Shown here one piece after another: positions 1 through 5,615 of a stretch of DNA of 5,615 bases; within the stretch, counting starts at the first letter, position 1, and each line of letters opens with the position of its first letter. The notes beneath the pieces are model-generated. The model ran no database searches, had not been told where the DNA came from, and saw only the letters and a program-made list of their open reading frames with translations. Position numbers and translations under genes: made by a program. This stretch comes from Bacteroidales bacterium (GTDB lineage: Bacteria; Bacteroidota; Bacteroidia; Bacteroidales; WRGA01): positions 1 through 5,615 of the forward strand of contig JAITHZ010000028.1 in NCBI GenBank assembly GCA_031279795.1, written 5' to 3'.

Positions 1-2403
1 TTGCGCATGATATTCGGGATAGGCCAGTGTCAAGGCAGGGTCTCCGATGAGAGTAAAACTCAGTTTATTGGAATCCCCCCACAAGTTATCGCTTCGTTTT
101 GAGAGCCTCAGGATGTCGCCCAGTCGCAAACGGCGGCCATCGCTTGTTCGGGAAAAAATATTACGGCAAAACTCCTTATTTATATTGAAATTGTTTTGTG
201 AATACACAATTCGAGTTGTAGAAAAAAGTGCAATTCCTCCGCCGGTTGGATTCAGGAAAACAACTTCGCCAGCCGACAATCCAAAACCGTCGAATCGAGT
301 AAAATCGCAAGTTGCCGTTACAAACAGCGGAAGGCGGGAGATATGGAGATTATCGGCGTCATGGATTGTATAAATGCCCTCCTCCGCCCAGCGAGTAGTT
401 GAGCCGTGTCCTGTATAATTCACCATTAAGAGTCCGGATTTCAGCAAGTTTTGCAATTTTTTTGTTGCGTCGGGATAGGTATAGCCCGATGCGCTTGTTT
501 GTCGTTGAAATGTTTGCAGGTATATCTTGTTGACGATAAATTCCCTGCTGCCTTTTTCCAGAAAAGATGTGGTCAGTTCGTCAGCCTGTGTCATGTGGAT
601 GGGCGCTTTTTCCTGTCCTGACATATCATCGGCAACGAAACAGACATTGCTTTTCCATGGTCCATAAATGGGATTCATCACATAATTTATGGTTTTGTCA
701 GTTACATTTTTAGCCTCTTGCAACGTTCGTACCGGAAAACGTCCGATACCAATATCTACCCGGTTGCTATTGAGCGTAACGCCCTCATCGTCATCCAGAA
801 AACCGAAGTAATCGTCAATCACGTACGATGAAGTTTCCACCAGCGAATTGACCGTCTGGAAAGTCAGCACCTTGTTGCTCGGAACTTCCAGTTTCCATTC
901 GGGGCTGAGCAGGCGGTTGTCGAAAGATCCAGCGCCAAAAAGCAGCAGGTATTTCGGGAGTTCACCGTCTTTTCCGGAGGCCATTCCACGGTCATAAAAC
1001 ATTTTCATAAGCCAGCGGTAGGCCGATGCATCGGGAGTTCCCGACGAAAATTCGTTGTATGCCTCTTCAGTAGTAACGACGTGAGCGCGAAGGCCGTCAA
1101 CTGTTCGGTGCATTTCGGCAATCCGGTTGGCTTCTTCCTTGAAATCGGGATGGGTCAACACAACCAAATCAGTCTGCGGCAATGCGTGAAGGTTCTGGAC
1201 GGGAATTTCTCCAACGACTTCCGGTGATGGTAACTGGCTGTTTTTCGAAATATCAACAGCTACAAATTCCTGCAATCCAGATGATTGTGCCGAAATATAG
1301 AGATTGCTTCCTGATGTATGAGTTTCCATTTGACGCACGTTTGTACCATCGGTAACGTCCCAAACCAGCACGTTTGCGCCGGCGTTTGCGAGGGTATACC
1401 TTGATGCTCTGCCGATGGCGGCCTTGCTCCGAAAAAATGTGGCAGCGGAGTAAGGTCGCAGGGAACGCATATAGTTCAGGCGGATAAAATTGAGCCGAAC
1501 ATTTGAATGTCCCGCTGATCCATACGCGATATTGACGGTATTGGTTTCGTTTTTGGTTTCGTCCCATCCTCCCTGAATGATCGTTTCTTTGGCGTTTTCG
1601 TATGAACTTGTTGGAATGCCAACGGGCGATGATATTGTGTTTCCGCCGTTGATTTTTGCCGTTACGAGAGTTGAGGATGTTGCTTTAGATACGAAACTGA
1701 TATAAACATGGCCTTCGTTCTGTGTGATGCCGGGAGTATCGAATGTAAAATTCTGGCTAAGATTGAATGAAAAATCTTCGCCGTAAAATTCGCGTCCAGT
1801 GTGTGAGATGCTGACCAAGTCTTTTTCGTGCACACTGTAATCGTCGAAAGTGGTGATTTCCTGCGAATAAGAATTAAGCGCCGGTGTGACGGACATCTGC
1901 CTTGTTGGAGCAGTGTTTTCGGTGATAAAATAATAGCCGTAGTTGGAATATGGATTATTGAGGTGAATGAATTTTCCTGCGTTCAGCGTCCATTTCACTG
2001 TTCCTTTTGCGTAGAAAAGGATATAATCGCCGGCATTGAACACATTATCAGTGCCTTTCTCAACCCATACGGAGAGTTGGGGTAAGTCGTCGATTTTGGG
2101 CAGTAAAAAATTTTCATCCAGTATCCAGCCGCCATATCCGTAAAGCTGGACATTGGCCGGATTCGAAAATCCCATTTTTACCAGTTCTTCATAGGTTATT
2201 TTGTAAATTCCGGTTTCTTTTACCCTGATTTTTATCCATTTGCCTTCGGATAATACCGACGACGATACATACGAATGCAGCCCTGTTTTTCCTGAACGAA
2301 CAGACGGAGCTGTTTCATCTGCCGCAAACACACACAATGTCAAGAAAATAAACAGCCCTGTTAATCCACATTTTAACTGTGTGTAAAATGAATAGTTTTT
2401 CAT
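1..2403 (-). CDS. porU: PorU, type IX secretion system C-terminal signal peptidase/sortase (family C25), 3' partial
   Basis: PorU is the gingipain-like cysteine peptidase of the T9SS attachment complex. At the cell surface it removes the C-terminal signal of cargo proteins and joins the new end to A-LPS. The frame is open for 801 codons, from ATG at 2403 to the window edge. Residues 1 to about 28 form a signal peptide (lysine at 2, hydrophobic stretch about 13-26, Ala-Ala near the cleavage site). A beta-rich N-terminal region follows (GIYKITYEEL, then LYGYGGW). The C25 domain starts near residue 410, with LLFGAGSFDN (about 487-496), DDYFGFLDDDEG (about 530-541), IGIGRFPV (about 551-558), NYTGHGS with likely catalytic His666, ATCDFTRFDG with likely catalytic Cys699, and LIGDPAL (GDP 787-789). 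Family members are roughly 1,100-1,160 residues (from memory), so about 300 C-terminal residues, including the Ig-like part, are missing. That is a window effect; I see no frameshift. The gene starts 34 bases after the FAH-family gene with no promoter motif between, so it is probably co-transcribed. The two catalytic motifs exclude a mere C25-like cargo protein with fair certainty. Confidence 0.95.
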   Translation of the reverse strand, partial: MKNYSFYTQLKCGLTGLFIFLTLCVFAADETAPSVRSGKTGLHSYVSSSVLSEGKWIKIRVKETGIYKITYEELVKMGFSNPANVQLYGYGGWILDENFLLPKIDDLPQLSVWVEKGTDNVFNAGDYILFYAKGTVKWTLNAGKFIHLNNPYSNYGYYFITENTAPTRQMSVTPALNSYSQEITTFDDYSVHEKDLVSISHTGREFYGEDFSFNLSQNFTFDTPGITQNEGHVYISFVSKATSSTLVTAKINGGNTISSPVGIPTSSYENAKETIIQGGWDETKNETNTVNIAYGSAGHSNVRLNFIRLNYMRSLRPYSAATFFRSKAAIGRASRYTLANAGANVLVWDVTDGTNVRQMETHTSGSNLYISAQSSGLQEFVAVDISKNSQLPSPEVVGEIPVQNLHALPQTDLVVLTHPDFKEEANRIAEMHRTVDGLRAHVVTTEEAYNEFSSGTPDASAYRWLMKMFYDRGMASGKDGELPKYLLLFGAGSFDNRLLSPEWKLEVPSNKVLTFQTVNSLVETSSYVIDDYFGFLDDDEGVTLNSNRVDIGIGRFPVRTLQEAKNVTDKTINYVMNPIYGPWKSNVCFVADDMSGQEKAPIHMTQADELTTSFLEKGSREFIVNKIYLQTFQRQTSASGYTYPDATKKLQNLLKSGLLMVNYTGHGSTTRWAEEGIYTIHDADNLHISRLPLFVTATCDFTRFDGFGLSAGEVVFLNPTGGGIALFSTTRIVYSQNNFNINKEFCRNIFSRTSDGRRLRLGDILRLSKRSDNLWGDSNKLSFTLIGDPALTLAYPEYHAQ

Positions 2404-2437
2404 AATTATTTATGTAATCTTTTTATTTTTATCTTAT

Positions 2438-3052
2438 TCACCGTACATAAAAATCCAACAATTTTCTGTCCTGTATGTAACCTTCCAGGTGGTCGTTTAT
2501 TTCCACCTTTCCGACGCCGGCGGGTGTTCCGGTAAAAATCAAATCGCCCGTTCTGACAGTAAAAAAACGGCTAATCCACGCAATAATCACATCTATACCG
2601 AAAAGCATACTGGCGGTATTGTCTTTCTGTACCGTTATTCCATTTTTATTCAAGTAAAAATCAATGTTTTGCATACTGTCGAACTGTTCAACTGGGATGA
2701 ACCCTCCAATGGCAGCAGCACCGTCGAATGCTTTGCTGATTTCCCATGGAAGTCCCTGTTCCCGCAAGCTTCGCTGCAAATCCCGTGCTGTAAAATCAAT
2801 CCCGACAGTACACTCACTGTAATACCTGTATGCAAACCTCTCAGCAATATTTTTACCCAGCCGATTTATCTTTATGACAATTTCTACTTCGTGTTGCACA
2901 TCCTGCGAAAAATCGGGAATAAAAAACGGATTCCCGTTTTGCAAGAGCGCCGAATCGGGTTTCATGAACACGATCGGATTCTCAGATAAAAACGTTCGCT
3001 TCATCTCTTTATTGTGTGCAGGATAATTCCATCCGATGGCAAAAATCTTCAT
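2438..3052 (-). CDS. Fumarylacetoacetate hydrolase (FAH) family protein, FAHD1-like
   Basis: This 204-residue protein is a complete single-domain FAH-family enzyme. Such proteins use a divalent metal (Mg or Mn) to break C-C bonds in, or isomerise, small 2-keto acids. The metal ligands are visible: Glu55 and Glu57 in HEVEIVIKI and Asp86 in GIDFTARDLQ. Lys107 lies in WEISKAFDG, and the family-typical FTGTPAGVGK is at 173-182. The N-terminal GWNYPAHNKEM places His13 and Glu16 where FAHD1 has its catalytic lid His-Glu pair. DFTARDLQ through GLPWEISKAF also follows FAHD1 closely. Oxaloacetate decarboxylase or acylpyruvase activity is therefore more likely than true fumarylacetoacetase, but the substrate cannot be read from sequence. 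No signal peptide is seen, so it is cytoplasmic. The start ATG gives the normal GxNY N-terminus and lies 67 bases after folA; no Shine-Dalgarno sequence is seen. porU follows after 34 bases. Nothing in the protein explains a secretion role; I infer only shared transcription. Confidence 0.93.
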   Translation of the reverse strand: MKIFAIGWNYPAHNKEMKRTFLSENPIVFMKPDSALLQNGNPFFIPDFSQDVQHEVEIVIKINRLGKNIAERFAYRYYSECTVGIDFTARDLQRSLREQGLPWEISKAFDGAAAIGGFIPVEQFDSMQNIDFYLNKNGITVQKDNTASMLFGIDVIIAWISRFFTVRTGDLIFTGTPAGVGKVEINDHLEGYIQDRKLLDFYVR

Positions 3053-3119
3053 TGTTCAAAAAATTTGGATAACAGATGTTGATTCATTCTTCCAATGCGC
3101 AATAATTTTTCGTCTTCCG

Positions 3120-3623
3120 CTATTCCATCTTTTTCCGGAGGTAATGATGAAAAGTATAGGGGTAAGCATGTTTTTCATCGGCAGGATGTTCTTCTTTTTT
3201 AATTTCATTCCATTGGGTGAAATCAATTTCAGGAAAGAACGTGTCGGCGTCTTTAAATACATGATGGACACGGGTCAGGTAGAGTTTGTCGGACATTGGC
3301 AATGTCTGTTTATAAACCAGAGCGCCACCGATCATGAAAACCTCTTCTTCTTTGTCGCACAGGGAAAGGGACTCTTCAATTGATGTGCACACGAATACAT
3401 TGTCAATAATGGCTTCAGGAACACCGGTCAAAACAATGTTCTTGCGATTGGGCAATGCTCCGGCTGGGAGCGATTCAAACGTCCGGCGTCCCATGACTAC
3501 GGCATGTCCGCTGGTTAAGTCCTTAAAATTTTTCAGGTCGTAAGGTAAATGCCAGAGCATTTGTTTGTTCTTCCCTATCGCATTGTTTTCATCCGCAGCA
3601 ACAATAATGGATATTTTTGGCAT
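3120..3623 (-). CDS. folA: Dihydrofolate reductase
   Basis: The enzyme reduces 7,8-dihydrofolate to tetrahydrofolate with NADPH in the cytoplasm, and is the target of trimethoprim. The 167 residues match the usual bacterial length (about 160-170). Landmarks in order: ISIIVAADENNAIGKN at 4-19 (first strand and Met20-type loop), MLWHLPYDLKNFK with Trp24 and the substrate-binding Asp29 (equivalent to E. coli Asp27), VVMGRRTFESLP at 42-53 for NADPH phosphate binding, PNRKNIVLT with Arg60 contacting the folate glutamate, FMIGGALVY with the Gly99-Gly100 pair, and DADTFFP at 125-131. All key residues are present. It begins 68 bases after thyA, in the usual thyA-folA order, so the product that ThyA generates is recycled by the next gene. 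The start ATG opens directly onto the first beta strand (MPKISIIVAA), which supports it; the leader is A/T-rich without a Shine-Dalgarno sequence. I found no promoter match in the gap after thyA. Confidence 0.97.
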   Translation of the reverse strand: MPKISIIVAADENNAIGKNKQMLWHLPYDLKNFKDLTSGHAVVMGRRTFESLPAGALPNRKNIVLTGVPEAIIDNVFVCTSIEESLSLCDKEEEVFMIGGALVYKQTLPMSDKLYLTRVHHVFKDADTFFPEIDFTQWNEIKKEEHPADEKHAYPYTFHHYLRKKME

Positions 3624-3691
3624 GATAGTGTAGAGTTTAATGTTAAAAAAATAATTACTAAAATATTTATATGTTATATTTCAACTGTTGG

Positions 3692-4486
3692 TTAAACCGA
3701 AACTTCACCTTTGATGTGTGGATGTGGGTTGTAAGCAGTCAGTTCAAAATCGTTGTAAGAAAAATCAAAAATGTCGGTAATTTCCGGATTCAGGTTCATG
3801 TTGGGCAATGGGCGTAGATTGCGTGACAATTGCAGTGTAACTTGTTCGAGATGATTCAGATAAATGTGTGCATCGCCGAAAGTATGCACAAAATCGCCGG
3901 CTCTCAGTCCGGTTACTTGCGCCATCATTTGCAACAGCAGCGCGTATGAAGCGATGTTGAACGGAACGCCCAAAAAAATGTCGGCGCTTCGCTGGTAAAG
4001 TTGCAAGCTGAGCCGACCGTCTGCTACATAAAACTGAAAAAACGCATGGCATGGCGGTAGTTTCATATTTTGCAAGTCGCCTACATTCCATGCGCTGACA
4101 AGTATTCTTCGTGAATCGGGGTTTGTACGGATAGTTTCCACCGCTTCTGTTATCTGGTCGATGAATCTGCCGTCGTATGCAGGCCACGAACGCCACTGGT
4201 AGCCGTATACATGGCCTAAATCTCCGTTTTCATCTGCCCATTCGTTCCATATTTTGACGCCGTTTTCCTGTAAATAGCGCACGTTGGTGTCACCTTTGAG
4301 AAACCACAGTAATTCATAAATAACGGATTTGATGTGTACTTTTTTCGTCGTTAACAGCGGAAATCCTTCTTCCAGATTAAAACGCATCTGATGTCCGAAA
4401 ATGCTGACTGTTCCGGTTCCGGTGCGGTCTTCTTTTCTGACTCCTTCATCTATTGTTCGGGTAAGCAAATCAATATATTGCTTCAT
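3692..4486 (-). CDS. thyA: Thymidylate synthase
   Basis: ThyA methylates dUMP to dTMP using 5,10-methylenetetrahydrofolate and releases dihydrofolate. It is the only de novo dTMP route visible here. The protein has 264 residues, the same as the E. coli enzyme, and conserved positions fall on the same numbers. Seen in order: RTGTGTVSIFG at 21-31 (Arg21 binds phosphate), GFPLLTTKKV at 41-50, ELLWFLKGDTN at 58-68, WNEWADENGDLGHVYGYQWR at 80-99, Arg126-Arg127 in DSRRILVSAWN, the nucleophile Cys146 in LPPCHAFFQFYV, QRSADIFLGVPFN at 165-177, and HTFGDAHIYLNH at 201-212 with the dUMP-contacting His207 and Tyr209. It ends with the compact HIKGEVSV terminus. Nothing is missing. It follows a 248-base A/T-rich gap with two promoter candidates and is followed by folA, so it is probably the first gene of its transcript. 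The ATG at 4486 gives the standard MKQYIDLL start; an AATAAAG stretch precedes it, without a true Shine-Dalgarno sequence. Confidence 0.98.
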   Translation of the reverse strand: MKQYIDLLTRTIDEGVRKEDRTGTGTVSIFGHQMRFNLEEGFPLLTTKKVHIKSVIYELLWFLKGDTNVRYLQENGVKIWNEWADENGDLGHVYGYQWRSWPAYDGRFIDQITEAVETIRTNPDSRRILVSAWNVGDLQNMKLPPCHAFFQFYVADGRLSLQLYQRSADIFLGVPFNIASYALLLQMMAQVTGLRAGDFVHTFGDAHIYLNHLEQVTLQLSRNLRPLPNMNLNPEITDIFDFSYNDFELTAYNPHPHIKGEVSV

Positions 4487-4498
4487 TCTTTATTGTAT

Positions 4499-4528
4499 CA
4501 AACGTACTGCACTAATCCTAAATTCCAA
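4499..4528 (-). promoter_or_regulatory. Proximal thyA promoter candidate (Bacteroides-type)
   Basis: Reading the minus strand, TTG (4528-4526) is followed by exactly 19 bases and then TACGTTTG (4506-4499). This matches the Bacteroides consensus of a -33 TTG and a -7 TAnnTTTG element. A start a few bases downstream would leave a leader of only about 8 bases before the thyA ATG, so the transcript would be almost leaderless. That argues somewhat against it as the main promoter. The call rests on motif match only. Confidence 0.4.
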
Positions 4529-4557
4529 TAAAAACATCTTAATCATCAAATTTGTGG

Positions 4558-4589
4558 CAAAATTACACATTTTTCTCAATAGTGTGCAA
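4558..4589 (-). promoter_or_regulatory. Distal thyA promoter candidate (Bacteroides-type)
   Basis: On the minus strand, TTG (4589-4587) is followed by 21 bases and then TAATTTTG (4565-4558), a perfect TAnnTTTG -7 element followed by C, as is common in Bacteroidales. The spacing is slightly longer than the 19-base ideal. A start near 4551 would give a leader of about 65 bases, more usual than that of the proximal candidate. It sits in the longest A/T-rich gap of the window, just where thyA-folA-FAH-porU would need a promoter. The call rests on motif match only. Confidence 0.45.
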
Positions 4590-4610
4590 GTATTTGTGAT
4601 TAATTTATGC

Positions 4611-4628
4611 ATTTATTACATTTATTAC
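4611..4628. repeat. Exact 9-base tandem duplication
   Basis: ATTTATTAC occurs twice back to back (4611-4619 and 4620-4628) in the A/T-rich gap between kdsC and thyA. It is short and low in complexity, so it may have arisen by replication slippage. No function is apparent; it lies upstream of both promoter candidates. Confidence 0.6.
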
Positions 4629-4734
4629 TGAATAACAGCATTTTACGTATTTTTTTATTTTCCGAATCCTATTACAAGTTATTAATTTTTTATTTCTTAA
4701 CGTTGCAAAAGCAGGCCGATTTCCAATTAAGCAA

Positions 4735-5253
4735 TTACCATCCGAAAGCCTCGGCGTCGCACATCCAGCAATGTTGAGAACGCAAGATCTGTTCAATCAC
4801 GTCGCGTCCACATCCCATGCCGCCAGCAAATGGGGAAACATATTTCGACAGCTGCTTGATTTCGGCGGCGGCGTCGGCTGGGCATACCGGCAATCCGACG
4901 ACCTTCATCACTTCATAGTCGGGAATGTCGTCGCCCATGTACAGGATTTCTTCTGCCGACAGTCCGGTTTTTTCCATGAAGTCGGCAAGGCAGCCGATTT
5001 TGACGGATGCTCCCATATAAATATGTTTTACGCCCAAGCTCTCGAAACGCAACCGGACAGATTCGGTTTTGCCGCCAGAGATGATGCCTATCTGGTAGCC
5101 TTTTTTAACGGCTAACTGCATGGCGTATCCATCCTTGATGTTTACACTGCGCATCGGTTCGCCGGTTGGATGCAGCACCACTGTTGCGAGCGACAAAACT
5201 CCGTCGACATCGAATACCATCGCTCGGATTTTTTTTAAATCGTAATTTATCAT
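4735..5253 (-). CDS. kdsC: 3-deoxy-D-manno-octulosonate 8-phosphate phosphatase (KdsC), HAD family
   Basis: KdsC removes phosphate from KDO 8-phosphate to give KDO, the sugar joining the lipopolysaccharide core to lipid A; it acts in the cytoplasm as a tetramer. The 172 residues fit the short, capless C-type HAD phosphatases. HAD motif I is FDVDGVL, with nucleophile Asp15 and general acid Asp17. Motif II is IISGGK (Ser59), the motif III region carries Lys85 in SVKIG, and motif IV is MGDDIPD with Asp108-Asp109. The glycine-rich tail AGGMGCGRDVIEQIL at 143-157 is the KdsC signature and separates it from other HAD proteins. The last residues, WMCDAEAFGW, are typical of Bacteroidales KdsC. The start at 5253 places ten residues before the first strand, as expected. 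It follows the FISUMP-type gene after 39 bases without a clear promoter and precedes the thyA gap. None of the KDO or lipid A genes that might accompany it are in the window. Confidence 0.94.
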   Translation of the reverse strand: MINYDLKKIRAMVFDVDGVLSLATVVLHPTGEPMRSVNIKDGYAMQLAVKKGYQIGIISGGKTESVRLRFESLGVKHIYMGASVKIGCLADFMEKTGLSAEEILYMGDDIPDYEVMKVVGLPVCPADAAAEIKQLSKYVSPFAGGMGCGRDVIEQILRSQHCWMCDAEAFGW

Positions 5254-5292
5254 AATTTTATATTATTTACAAAAATCAATAACCTGTTTTGA

Positions 5293-5615
5293 TCACCTCA
5301 ATACCTTTTCCGTCTTACCATCACTGTACAGAATAATATACAATCCGCTTGCAGGTTTTTTCCTGCCGAGTATGCTGTAATATCCAACAATGACAGATTC
5401 AGTATGTTCATTAAATGTCATATCAATATTAGTTGTCGTATTCTCGGAGAGAATCGGGCGGAGAGAAAAACCATTCATGTGGTAGAAGTGACTGCAAAAA
5501 GTATCATAGCTAAAAAATTGCAAATAGTATGCCTGATCGCTGCTAAACGGAGTGCTACTCCAATAGTAGCCTGCCAGTCCTCTGTTGTTCAGCGAGCCTG
5601 TGTTGCCGTCGCGAC
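5293..5615 (-). CDS. FISUMP-like domain protein with a short T9SS-like C-terminal tail, 5' partial
   Basis: Only the last 106 residues are present; the frame is open to the right edge and no start lies in the window. A TTG at 5523 in this frame is an internal leucine codon, not a start. Counting from the edge, residues about 5-54 (GSLNNRGLAGYYWSSTPFSS, then GFSLRPI) resemble the end of the FISUMP or Fib_succ_major domain found in surface proteins of Fibrobacter and Bacteroidales: the WSST motif at 18-21, alternating aromatic residues and a closing GFS-R. A linker at 55-77 follows, then YYSILGRKKPASGLYIILYS and a basic end (EKVLR), which resembles the last strands of a type A T9SS sorting domain. 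I infer a secreted or surface-anchored protein, possibly a substrate of the PorU encoded nearby. The biological role of FISUMP domains is not known to me. The tail is shorter than a full sorting domain of about 70-80 residues. Confidence 0.7.
   Translation of the reverse strand, partial: RDGNTGSLNNRGLAGYYWSSTPFSSDQAYYLQFFSYDTFCSHFYHMNGFSLRPILSENTTTNIDMTFNEHTESVIVGYYSILGRKKPASGLYIILYSDGKTEKVLR

Larger units (their letters stand above)
4487..4734. other. A/T-rich intergenic region between kdsC and thyA
   Basis: This 248-base gap is the longest non-coding stretch in the window. It is clearly richer in A and T than the genes on each side. The thyA-proximal half holds the two promoter candidates and the 8-base palindrome CAAATTTG (4547-4554) between them. 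A 9-base tandem duplication lies at 4611-4628. I see no tRNA, no riboswitch-like conserved block and no strong GC stem followed by T residues after the kdsC stop, so read-through from kdsC cannot be excluded. Confidence 0.7.

Noticed and set aside
47..373. Plus-strand 108-codon ORF
   Set aside because: It lies antisense to the C25 catalytic core of porU, and its predicted protein shows no recognisable domain.
2489..2989. Plus-strand 166-codon ORF opposite the FAH-family gene
   Set aside because: The minus-strand frame carries a complete FAH-family protein with all metal ligands. The antisense frame has no family features and no promoter match that I noticed.
3056..3271. Minus-strand 71-codon ORF bridging the folA end and the gap
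   Set aside because: It overlaps the well-supported C-terminal part of folA in another frame and has a skewed, Lys/Ile-rich composition without a domain.
3765..4196. Minus-strand 143-codon ORF inside thyA
   Set aside because: It is an out-of-frame shadow of the thymidylate synthase catalytic region, which includes Cys146; its Arg/Ser/Thr-rich sequence matches no family.
4640..4734. Search for a terminator after kdsC
   Set aside because: There are T runs and a short TGC-AAAA-GCA inverted match, but no stem long or GC-rich enough to call a rho-independent terminator.
4605..4796. Minus-strand 63-codon ORF running from the kdsC end into the gap
   Set aside because: It starts inside kdsC out of frame, and the part in the A/T-rich gap has no protein-like pattern.
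5270..5301. Possible kdsC promoter: TTG, 21 bases, GATTTTTG on the minus strand
   Set aside because: The -7 element has one mismatch at its first position, the spacing is long, and such A/T-rich near-matches are expected by chance here.

Overview
The window comes from a member of the Bacteroidota, most likely order Bacteroidales. It carries the sortase PorU of the type IX secretion system (T9SS), which is restricted to this phylum. The right-edge protein ends in a tail like the C-terminal sorting signals that PorU processes. The KdsC protein ends in a WM-DAEAFGW-like tail familiar from Bacteroidales. No gene start has a convincing Shine-Dalgarno sequence; the leaders are A/T-rich, as is usual in this phylum. 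Perfect TAnnTTTG promoter elements of the Bacteroides type lie in the largest intergenic gap. The genus cannot be told from the window.

All genes lie on the minus strand, so transcription runs from right to left. In that order: (1) 5615-5293, the C-terminal end of a protein with a FISUMP-like (Fib_succ_major) domain and a T9SS-like tail, cut by the window edge; (2) 5253-4735, kdsC, the phosphatase that makes KDO for lipopolysaccharide; (3) a 248-base A/T-rich gap holding two promoter candidates; (4) 4486-3692, thyA, thymidylate synthase; (5) 3623-3120, folA, dihydrofolate reductase; (6) 3052-2438, a fumarylacetoacetate-hydrolase-family enzyme close to FAHD1; (7) 2403-1, porU, whose 3' end lies outside the window.

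ThyA and FolA form one metabolic unit: ThyA makes dTMP and turns methylene-tetrahydrofolate into dihydrofolate, and FolA reduces that back to tetrahydrofolate. The FAH-family gene and porU follow in the same direction with gaps of 67 and 34 bases and no visible terminator, so thyA-folA-FAH-porU could be one transcript. That would tie a secretion sortase to nucleotide metabolism, at least in expression. KdsC and PorU both contribute to the outer surface: KDO is the inner core sugar of lipopolysaccharide, and PorU transfers cargo to a surface lipopolysaccharide (A-LPS).

I found no RNA gene, CRISPR array, insertion sequence or clear rho-independent terminator. Most of the window is ordinary core-genome content. 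The less ordinary points are the short T9SS-like tail on the FISUMP protein, the gene arrangement around porU, and the paired promoter candidates before thyA.
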